A stretch of DNA of 11,090 nucleotides from an uncultured Clostridia bacterium (GTDB lineage Bacteria > Bacillota > Clostridia > Oscillospirales > CAG-272), in NCBI GenBank assembly GCA_937934385.1, contig CALGZV010000327.1, forward strand, positions 1-11,090, given 5' to 3'. The position numbers were made by a program, and so were the translations under genes. This document shows, one piece after another, positions 1 to 5,679 of this stretch. The notes beneath the pieces were generated by a model that was given only the letters and a program-made list of their open reading frames with translations, was not told the DNA's origin and ran no database searches. Position 1 is the stretch's first letter. The number at the start of each line of letters is the position of its first letter.

Positions 1-988
1 CGAGGATGTTGTTGATCGCGACCTCGCCTTCACGGTATGCTGTATGTGCGAGCATCGAGCGGCCGTTTACATCTCCGGCAGCCCATACGCCTGCGACATT
101 TGTCTGTCCGCGGTCGTTTGTTACGATCGCACCGCGTTCAGTGAGAACACCGATGTTTTCAAGACCTATGCCCTGTGTCATAGCACGGCGGCCGATAGAT
201 ACGAGAACGCGGTCGGCTTTTGCAGAAAGCTGTTTGCCGTCAAGCTCATAGTTTACGCAGTCTGTTCCGACAGATGTTACCTTTGCGCCGAGGAGGAATT
301 CAACTCCGCGCTTGGTATATTCTTTCTGGAGCATCGAGGAGATCTCACGGTCTGTAGGACCGCCTATGTGATCAAGCATTTCGATTACGGTTACCTTTGA
401 TCCGATGCTGTTGAAGTAAGACGCCATTTCAAGTCCGATAACTCCGCCGCCGATAACGACGAGCTTTTCGGGGACATCTTTCAGATCAAGTATCTCATGG
501 TTTGTCATTCCGAATCCGGAAGCTACCGATTCGCGCAGACCGGGAATCGGAGGAACTGCTGCTGTTGATCCGGTGCAGATAAGAAGCTGTTTTCCTGTAT
601 ATTCCTTGTCCGCTGCTTTTACGGCAAAACCGTCTGCATCGCGGCGAAGTATCTCACCTTCTGCGTCGACAACTTCAACGCCGGCCTTTTTGAGTGTTGC
701 GCCGATTCCGCCGACAAGCATCTTGACAACCTTGTTTTTGCGCTCAACTACAAAGCCGTGGTCGATGGACGCGCCATCGAGTTTTACGCCGTATTCGCTG
801 CAGTGCTTGGAATAATCAAATATTTTTGCGGAGTAAAGAAGCGTTTTGGTAGGAATGCAGCCTTCGTTGAGGCAAACACCGCCGAGCGCTCTTTTTTCAA
901 TCACGAGTGTTTTGAGTCCGCCGTGAGCGGCACGCTCTGCAGCGTTGTATCCTGCCGGACCTCCGCCGAGAATTATAAGATCGTACAT
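1..988 (-). CDS. lpdA: Dihydrolipoyl dehydrogenase (E3), 3' end beyond the window
   Basis: FAD-dependent flavoenzyme that reoxidises the dihydrolipoyl group of a 2-oxoacid dehydrogenase E2 and passes the electrons to NAD+. The frame is open from an ATG at 986-988 to the window edge, giving 329 codons of a family usually about 450-470 long. Visible motifs are the N-terminal FAD-binding GGGPAGY (residues 8-14), the redox-active disulfide CLNEGC (Cys39 and Cys44) followed by IPTK, the NAD-binding IGGGVIGLE (179-187) and the second FAD-contact motif AAGDVNG near the cut end. The C-terminal dimerisation domain with the catalytic His-Glu pair lies outside the window. There is no N-terminal lipoyl domain. 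The start is supported by a purine-rich AAGGAAAGGAAAGG, 8 nt before the ATG. It follows the E2 gene by 33 bp and is probably cotranscribed with it. Other flavoprotein disulfide reductases share the motifs, but the E2 neighbour makes E3 the best call. Confidence 0.96.
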   Translation of the reverse strand, partial: MYDLIILGGGPAGYNAAERAAHGGLKTLVIEKRALGGVCLNEGCIPTKTLLYSAKIFDYSKHCSEYGVKLDGASIDHGFVVERKNKVVKMLVGGIGATLKKAGVEVVDAEGEILRRDADGFAVKAADKEYTGKQLLICTGSTAAVPPIPGLRESVASGFGMTNHEILDLKDVPEKLVVIGGGVIGLEMASYFNSIGSKVTVIEMLDHIGGPTDREISSMLQKEYTKRGVEFLLGAKVTSVGTDCVNYELDGKQLSAKADRVLVSIGRRAMTQGIGLENIGVLTERGAIVTNDRGQTNVAGVWAAGDVNGRSMLAHTAYREGEVAINNIL

Positions 989-1021
989 ATTTAAAACCTT
1001 TCCTTTCCTTACAAGACAGGC

Positions 1022-2311
1022 TTATTTAGCAAGCAGAAGGTTGAAGTTCTCGAGGTTAGCACAAAGTTCCTTAAGGAATTTTGCTGCGGGAGCGCCGTCG
1101 AGTGCCCTGTGGTCAAATGTGAGCGAGAGACCCATTGCGCTGTAGAATACATCGTTGCCTCCGACAGTCTTTACGCGGCGTGTGATAGTTCCGACGCCGA
1201 GGATTCCTGTCTGCGGAGGATTAACAACGGGAGTGAAGCTCTCGATGCCGAATGATCCGAGGTTTGTAACAGTAAATGATGCGCCTTTGAGCAGATCGGG
1301 ATTTATTGTACCTGCTTTTGCATCGTTTATTACAGCCTTTGACTGTGCAGCAAGTTCATTGAGGGAGAGGGCATCCGCACCGAATACCGTGGGAACAAGA
1401 AGTCCGCGCGGGGTGTCAACCGCGATACCGAGGTTGACATGGGAGAAGTAACGCATGATATCCTTATCGTCAAGAAAGTTTGCGTTAAGATCGCGGTGAC
1501 CGAGCAGTGTCTTGGCAACTCCGAACAGTACCATATCGTTGAGAGTGATATTGTTCATGCCGAGCTTTTCACCGTTTGCCTTAAGAGCTGCACGGTAAGC
1601 CATGATCTCTGTAGCGTCGAACGACGCATTGAGAGTGAGCTGAGCCATATTCGAGAGCGATGCATGCATGCTCTTTGCGATTACGCGGCGGATATTCGGG
1701 ATCTTGACATCCTCGTATTCTGCTGCGGGAACTGCTGTTTTTGCAGATTCTGCTGCGGGAGCTGCTGAGGCTTCCTTTGCTGCCGCGGCATTTGTGAGTC
1801 CCTTGTCGAGAAGAGCGTTTATGTCTCTCTCGATGATGCGTCCCATAGGTCCGGTAGGAACTGCTTTTGAAATATCTGCGTCTGTCTTTGAAGCAAGGTT
1901 ACGCGCCCTGGGCGAGATGCGTACAAAATCGTCGTCGGATTTTGTAGACGGGATCTCTGCAGCAGGAGTCTCTTCTTTTACTGCTTTTGTAGCAGGAGCC
2001 TCTTCGACCGCGGGAGCTTCATCTCCACCAAGCTGTTTTTTTGCTTCTGCGATAAGTGCGGAGATATCTTCTCCTGCTTCACCTATGATGCACACGGGAT
2101 TGAGGCAGGGAACATCGTCACCGTCTTCGGCGAATACCTCGAGAAGGGTACCTGCCACAGTGGCTTCTTCGTCGAAAGAAGACTTATCTGTTTCATATGA
2201 GAACAGGATGTCCTGAAGTGCAACGGTATCGCCTTTTTTCTTTTTCCATTCGGTGATAACGCAGCTTTCAACGCTTTGACCCTGTCTCGGCATGATAACT
2301 AATGTTGCCAT
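1022..2311 (-). CDS. pdhC: Dihydrolipoamide acyltransferase (E2) of a 2-oxoacid dehydrogenase complex, probably pyruvate dehydrogenase
   Basis: Core E2 enzyme that carries the acyl group on a swinging lipoyl arm and transfers it to CoA. It has 429 residues in the usual order. A single lipoyl domain spans about residues 1-80, with the lipoylation site Lys43 in ETDKSS. An Ala/Pro/Glu-rich linker (about 95-127) is followed by a peripheral subunit-binding domain starting RISPRARNLA (131-140) and ending near 168. A second Ala-rich linker leads to the catalytic domain (about 205-429). The active-site signature is DHRALDG (400-406), with His401 as general base and Asp405; most homologues read DHRxxDG, so it appears intact. 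A GGAGG lies 12 nt before the ATG. The gene follows a DeoR-family regulator and precedes E3. The substrate cannot be settled from E2 alone: pyruvate is the default, while branched-chain or acetoin complexes are alternatives. No E1 gene is adjacent on the visible side. Confidence 0.94.
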   Translation of the reverse strand: MATLVIMPRQGQSVESCVITEWKKKKGDTVALQDILFSYETDKSSFDEEATVAGTLLEVFAEDGDDVPCLNPVCIIGEAGEDISALIAEAKKQLGGDEAPAVEEAPATKAVKEETPAAEIPSTKSDDDFVRISPRARNLASKTDADISKAVPTGPMGRIIERDINALLDKGLTNAAAAKEASAAPAAESAKTAVPAAEYEDVKIPNIRRVIAKSMHASLSNMAQLTLNASFDATEIMAYRAALKANGEKLGMNNITLNDMVLFGVAKTLLGHRDLNANFLDDKDIMRYFSHVNLGIAVDTPRGLLVPTVFGADALSLNELAAQSKAVINDAKAGTINPDLLKGASFTVTNLGSFGIESFTPVVNPPQTGILGVGTITRRVKTVGGNDVFYSAMGLSLTFDHRALDGAPAAKFLKELCANLENFNLLLAK

Positions 2312-2360
2312 TATATTTTCTTTCCTCCGTTTAAATATGTTTGGATACAGAGTATTTTAA

Positions 2361-2373
2361 CGGGCATTGCCCG
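2361..2373. repeat. GC-rich palindrome between the DeoR-family gene and E2
   Basis: CGGGCA and TGCCCG form a perfect 6-bp inverted repeat around a single T in otherwise AT-rich DNA, about 50 bp before the E2 start. A second short match, GATAC (2344-2348) and GTATC (2375-2379), flanks it asymmetrically. No T-run follows on the minus strand, so it does not look like an intrinsic terminator, and read-through from the regulator into E2 is expected. It could be an mRNA processing or stabilising hairpin or a protein site. Function unknown. Confidence 0.35.
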
Positions 2374-2399
2374 AGTATCTGTCATTTATATCATCACTG

Positions 2400-3176
2400 T
2401 CAGACACCGAGGTCTGCAGCTATAATGCGCGTACCGCAGCGGCGCGCTTTGTCCGATACGTCGGACGGTACGGCCTTTTCTGTAATGATTGTATCGATCA
2501 TTCCGAAATCCGCAAATGTATAAGGAAGCATTTTCCCGAATTTCGAGTTATCGGCAAGAATAACGGTTCTGCGTGCTTTTTCTATAACAAGGCGTTTAAA
2601 TTCACATTCTGTATAGTTGCCGCACGTAAATCCGTTGTCCGCAGATATTCCCGACGGAACAATAAATGCTACGTCTATATTGATCTCAGATAGATATTTT
2701 GTTGCCATATTTCCCGAAACAGAAATGCTGTCGCGATTGAGCATGCCTCCGATGATGTTAACTATAGGAAGCTTCTTTTTTGTGAGTTCCAAAGCGATGT
2801 TAGGACCAGTCGTTGTTATTATGAGCCTTTCGTCCGGCATCAAAGTAGCAAGCTGAAATACTGTCGTTCCGGAATCCAGAAATACCGACCGCTCCGTTTC
2901 GATCATTTTCAGCGCAAGCGCGGCAATTTCCTGCTTTGCCTGCGTGTTTTCGTTCATACGCAGAGAGAATTTTCCTTCCATACAGGTTGTTATGAACTTC
3001 ATCGAGCGGGCGCCTCCGCGCACTTTTATAGCTTCGCTTTGCTCTTCAAAATAATCAATATCACGTCTGAGAGTCATGCTTGATACATCGGGAAAAAGCT
3101 CCTCAAGTTCACGCAGGGATACAAAGGGCTTATTACGAAGCAGATCTCTTATTTTTTCTCTGCGGTCGAAATTCAT
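2400..3176 (-). CDS. DeoR/GlpR-family transcriptional repressor
   Basis: DNA-binding regulator of 258 residues, the usual family length. The N-terminal winged helix-turn-helix (about 1-57) contains the family pattern, with the recognition region SSMTLRRDI (32-40) and the wing KVRGGA (51-56). The C-terminal sugar-phosphate sensor domain (DeoRC, about 75-235) shows DSGTT (101-105), the IIGG turn (141-144), GFT (182-184) and ILADNSKFG (206-214), all typical family landmarks. Members of this family usually sense a phosphorylated sugar intermediate; the effector here cannot be told. The start ATG at 3174-3176 has AAGGACAAGG just upstream. The gene is the first of a probable operon with E2 and E3, and the promoter in front of it carries a perfect inverted repeat placed to block transcription, so autoregulation and control of the downstream dehydrogenase genes is the natural inference. 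Confidence 0.93.
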   Translation of the reverse strand: MNFDRREKIRDLLRNKPFVSLRELEELFPDVSSMTLRRDIDYFEEQSEAIKVRGGARSMKFITTCMEGKFSLRMNENTQAKQEIAALALKMIETERSVFLDSGTTVFQLATLMPDERLIITTTGPNIALELTKKKLPIVNIIGGMLNRDSISVSGNMATKYLSEINIDVAFIVPSGISADNGFTCGNYTECEFKRLVIEKARRTVILADNSKFGKMLPYTFADFGMIDTIITEKAVPSDVSDKARRCGTRIIAADLGV

Positions 3177-3220
3177 ATCCTTGTCCTTTCATATCTGACA
3201 TCTTGTTTATGTGACTGTAC

Positions 3221-3259
3221 TTGTGATTTTGTAACCATCTATGATGTTAAAAATCACAA
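3221..3259. promoter_or_regulatory. Candidate repressor operator (inverted repeat TTGTGATTTT / AAAATCACAA)
   Basis: Two perfect 10-bp arms, 3221-3230 and 3250-3259, are separated by 19 bp, giving 29 bp between arm centres or close to three helical turns. The pair lies immediately downstream of the predicted transcription start of the DeoR-family gene (about +4 to +42), a classic position for repression. I infer that the DeoR-family protein is the ligand. The same repeat could also form an mRNA leader hairpin, although the AT-rich stem would be weak. Confidence 0.6.
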
Positions 3260-3269
3260 ATACTCTGTT

Positions 3270-3298
3270 ATTATATCATTTATGGAGTGCTGTGTCAA
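3270..3298 (-). promoter_or_regulatory. Sigma-A promoter of the DeoR-E2-E3 cluster
   Basis: On the minus strand TTGACA (3293-3298) and TATAAT (3270-3275) are separated by exactly 17 bp, and a TG one base before the -10 gives an extended -10. This is a full consensus match. Transcription should begin near 3263, leaving a leader of roughly 90 nt that contains the inverted repeat. A promoter this strong without an activator fits a gene set held down by a repressor. Confidence 0.85.
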
Positions 3299-3452
3299 TA
3301 AGAAAAGAAATTTTTTACACTGTGATTTATTAATTATTTACAAATGATTTATCTTCCTTGATGTTTTACAAAAATTAAAGCATTATATATTACTGCGGAA
3401 AAACTGCAGGATTTTTTTGTATTAATTACAAAGCAACCATTATATATATGAA
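3299..3452. other. AT-rich intergenic DNA with one extra TGTGATTT copy
   Basis: This is the upstream part of the gene-free stretch between the DeoR-family gene and the small ORF after murC (3177-3501). I see no gene in it. It is strongly AT-rich with several short T-tracts. TGTGATTT at 3321-3328 repeats the core of the operator arms and lies 22 bp upstream of the -35 box, so it may be an auxiliary half-site. A nearby TTTACAAATGATTT (3337-3350) is only loosely similar. Confidence 0.4.
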
Positions 3453-3492
3453 AAAACACCGTTCTTGATTTTTATCTGAGAAACGGTGTTTT
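3453..3492 (-). terminator. Intrinsic terminator after the murC unit
   Basis: The arms AAAACACCGTT (3453-3463) and AACGGTGTTTT (3482-3492) pair over 11 bp around an 18-nt loop. Read on the minus strand the stem runs into six consecutive T (complement of 3451-3456), which fits rho-independent termination of murC and the small ORF behind it. On the plus strand the T-run is only four bases. Confidence 0.82.
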
Positions 3493-3501
3493 CGGGCGGA
3501 T

Positions 3502-3576
3502 TCAGTCATGCACTGCACAGTATACGGCTATTGCAGAGAATACCGCTAACGGAAGAAAGTGTAAAAGGTATTGCAT
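3502..3576 (-). CDS. Putative 24-residue hydrophobic small protein
   Basis: A short ORF starting at ATG 3574-3576 and ending at TGA 3502-3504. An AGAAGG Shine-Dalgarno (3585-3590) sits 8 nt before the ATG, the optimal distance and as strong as those of the neighbouring real genes. The peptide begins MQYLLHFLPLAVF and ends CAVHD; about residues 4-22 form one continuous hydrophobic stretch that could span a membrane, followed by a short polar end. It starts 28 nt after the murC stop and stops 9 nt before the terminator stem, so it would be the last gene of the murC transcript. I do not recognise a family. At this length, chance cannot be excluded, and coding status rests on the ribosome binding site, the position and the membrane-like composition. 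Confidence 0.5.
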   Translation of the reverse strand: MQYLLHFLPLAVFSAIAVYCAVHD

Positions 3577-3604
3577 TTTATTTTCCTTCTTTTTATTTTA
3601 TTTG

Positions 3605-5030
3605 TTAATTCATTTCTATAAGCCTGCTACTAAGGGTTGTTATATCTCCGGCGCCCATGATAAGTACGAGATCGTCTTTTTCCGCATTTGCGGAAATATA
3701 TTCCGCCGGCTGTTCAAATCGAATACCCTTGGGCAGATACAGAGCATCGGGAATGGCATCTGCCAGGGCCTGAGGTGTAACGCCGCTTTCATTAATTTCA
3801 CGGCCTGCCGAGTATATATCTGTTATTATTACCCGGTCTGCGTCGGCAAAAGATACTGCAAGCTCATCGAAAAGACCGTAAGTCCTTGAGTACGTGTGCG
3901 GTTGAAATACACACCAGATTTTATGACCGAGACTTTTTGCTGCTGCAAGAGTTGCTTTTATTTCTGTCGGATGATGTGCGTAATCATCATATATAAGTGC
4001 GCCTTTTATGTTTTTCCCGCGGTATTCAAACCGACGTTTCGCACCGTGAAAATCGTGAAGTCCGTCCCGAACAGCCTCTGCAGGAATACCGTTTTCTATA
4101 CATGCCGCCGCTGCCGCAACTGCGTCGGATATGTTGTGGATACCCGGAACACGAAGTCCGGCGGTGCATATGGTTTTTTCAGTGTCGTCTTTCCCGTGTC
4201 TCATAAGGGTAAATACAGTTTCGGTACCGTCCGAACGTATATTTTCAGTGAAATAATGGACGTCGGAATTTTCGGGAAGCTTATGTGATAAAGTACTGTA
4301 TGTGACGATCTTTGCGCTTATGCCGTCTGCCGCCTTCATAGCAGCTTCGCTGTCGGCGCATACAACGGCGATATCCGCAGAAGACATATATTTATGAAAG
4401 CTATCGGTTATTTGCTTGAGGCTGTGAAAATAATCGACATGTTCAAGCTCGACATTAAGAACGACTGCGGTCGTAGGATAAAACGAGAGAAAAGAATCTG
4501 TGTACTCGCACGCTTCGAATATAATAGAGTTGCCGTGTCCTATCCTGTATGCTCCGCCGAGTTCAGCCAGCTCAGCTCCCGATACGATGGTTGGATCGGT
4601 ATTTGCGCGAAGGGCTATCATAGATGCCATTGACGTGGTTGTACTTTTGCCGTGAGTTCCTGCGATACCGATACGTATGCTGTAGGGGAGCATCAGTCTT
4701 CCTAAAAATTCCGCTCTTGTATAGCACGGTATATTTCTGCGCCGGGCTTCAGCAAGCTCGGGATTGTCGTCATGTACAGCTGCTGTATAAATAACAGCAT
4801 CGCAATTTTTCGGCAGATTTTCAGCGGAGTGCGAGTAATATTTTTATTCCCGCGCTTTCCATTTTATCGGTAAGTCCGGAATGGACTCTGTCGCTTCCGG
4901 TGACGAAAGATCCGCCTGATAAGGCGATCATAGCGAGCGACGACATGCTTATGCCACCTATTCCTATAAAGTGAAGCTGTTTCCCGGTCGTAGATGAGTT
5001 GTCAGCTTTTGTTTTTGTCGTTTCGATCAT
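3605..5030 (-). pseudogene. murC: UDP-N-acetylmuramate--L-alanine ligase (MurC), interrupted by one frameshift
   Basis: Cytoplasmic ATP-dependent ligase that adds L-alanine to UDP-MurNAc, the first amino-acid step of peptidoglycan precursor synthesis. The 5' part (from ATG 5028-5030) has the N-terminal UDP-binding signature HFIGIGGISM and VTGSD and reads off-frame into TGA 4821-4823. The 3' part, one frame over and open before its first ATG at 4693, continues with NLPKNCDAVIYTAA, DNPELAEA and TRAEFLG, the ATP-binding GTHGKSTTT, EACEYTDSFL, HVDYF, AHHPTEI and the C-terminal FQPHTYSR. Joined, the two parts give about 474 residues, normal for MurC, so only one small indel near 4836-4845 separates them. 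The ATG at 5030 has an AAAGGAAG upstream, better than an in-frame GTG at 5057 that lacks one. Because MurC is normally essential, a sequencing or assembly error is the likeliest cause; a real mutation or recoding is possible. Confidence 0.9.
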
Positions 5031-5180
5031 TACAAAAAATGGCTTCCTTTCTCGCACATTTGTAAAAATGCTGCGTTTTAAAGTCGAAAGCGAAAATATA
5101 TTGTTGGAATCAGAATGAAAACAGTAGATGAGTTAAAGAAAAACTTTTAATTATGTTTAATCTTATTCACAATGTTGTTT

Positions 5181-5186
5181 TATAAT
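5181..5186 (+). promoter_or_regulatory. Likely -10 box of the spoVG promoter
   Basis: A perfect TATAAT lies about 85 bp before the spoVG start in the AT-rich gap between the divergent murC and spoVG genes. No convincing -35 hexamer is found at 16-18 bp; the best is TTAATC (5157-5162). The Bacillus subtilis orthologue uses sigma-H, but I do not see a clear sigma-H pattern. The rest of the gap (5031-5180) shows no gene; the murC promoter should lie there but no hexamer pair is convincing. Confidence 0.4.
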
Positions 5187-5198
5187 ACGTGTAGAGGG

Positions 5199-5233
5199 GC
5201 GGGCAAACTAATTAAACAGATCTTATTGCCTGC
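5199..5233 (+). other. Possible stem-loop in the spoVG leader
   Basis: GCGGGCAA (5199-5206) can pair with TTGCCTGC (5226-5233) over 8 bp with one G-U wobble, around a 19-nt AT-rich loop. It lies between the candidate -10 and the ribosome binding site. It may simply be a stabilising 5' hairpin; no known riboswitch class is recognised. Confidence 0.3.
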
Positions 5234-5271
5234 GCACCGTGATATTAAATTCAGAATAGGAGAACAGTTCA

Positions 5272-5556
5272 GTGAAGATCACAGACATCAAGATCAGAAA
5301 AGTTTTTGAGGGTGACGGACCGATGAAAGCGATCGCATCGGTTACGTTTGACGGCGCTCTTGCAGTGCATGACATAAAGGTTATTTATGCGCGTGAAAGA
5401 TATTTTATCGTTATGCCGTGCAAGAAGAATCCTGACAATACCTACCGTGATATCGTGCATCCGATAAATGCCGAGTTCCGCCGTGTGCTGGAAGAAGCGG
5501 TGATCCAGAAATATCACGAAAGCATAGAGGACGACGGTGATCCGTCTGTCGGATAA
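5272..5556 (+). CDS. spoVG: SpoVG-family nucleic-acid-binding regulator
   Basis: Small regulator of 94 residues (the Bacillus subtilis protein has 97), conserved in Bacillota and known to bind DNA and RNA and to affect sporulation septation, division, capsule and virulence genes in various hosts. Family landmarks are all present: the opening KITDIKIRKV, MKAIASVTFD, AVHDIKVI, the FIVMPCKK segment, RDIVHPIN and the C-terminal helix ending EYH-like KYHES, followed by an acidic tail. The start is GTG 5272-5274 with AGGAG (5258-5262) 9 nt upstream. It is the only plus-strand gene, monocistronic, divergent from murC and closed by a strong hairpin. SpoVG is also found in organisms that do not sporulate, so its presence does not prove spore formation. 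Confidence 0.96.
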   Translation: MKITDIKIRKVFEGDGPMKAIASVTFDGALAVHDIKVIYARERYFIVMPCKKNPDNTYRDIVHPINAEFRRVLEEAVIQKYHESIEDDGDPSVG

Positions 5557-5603
5557 ACTGTCGGTATATATTTCCGGTTTAATACGAATAAAATATTTAC
5601 ATG

Positions 5604-5639
5604 GATAACATCTTCCGATTTTAACCGGAAGATGTTATC
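5604..5639. terminator. Bidirectional terminator between spoVG and the methyltransferase
   Basis: GATAACATCTTCCG (5604-5617) and CGGAAGATGTTATC (5626-5639) form a perfect 14-bp stem with an 8-nt loop, located 47 bp after spoVG and 40 bp after the convergent methyltransferase gene. The immediate T-tracts are short on both sides (TGATTTTATG on the plus strand), with a run of T at 5664-5671 farther on. Position between converging genes supports termination of both. Confidence 0.75.
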
Positions 5640-5679
5640 TGATTTTATGTAACTGATTATACACTTTTTTTACGGTTTG

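Noticed and set aside
1668..2216. Long plus-strand ORF opposite the E2 gene
   Set aside because: It mirrors the Ala/Ser-rich linkers of E2 on the opposite strand, has no Shine-Dalgarno, and no protein family resemblance; the minus-strand E2 explains the region fully.
3393..3418. Possible CTGC/GCAG hairpin followed by a T-run on the plus strand
   Set aside because: Only a 4-bp stem with a 9-nt loop and no plus-strand gene ending there; not convincing as a terminator or small RNA.
3605..5030. Programmed ribosomal frameshifting as the primary explanation for the murC break
   Set aside because: No known slippery heptamer with a following stem or internal Shine-Dalgarno was recognised at the junction, and MurC is not known to be recoded; an indel or sequence error is simpler.
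5031..5057. GTG start extending MurC by nine residues
   Set aside because: No Shine-Dalgarno in front of it, while the ATG at 5030 has AAAGGAAG upstream and matches the usual position of the N-terminal domain.
5115..5150. 11-codon ORF (MKTVDELKKNF) between murC and spoVG
   Set aside because: Only a weak GGAAT upstream, lies before the spoVG -10 box so would need its own promoter, and is too short to distinguish from chance.
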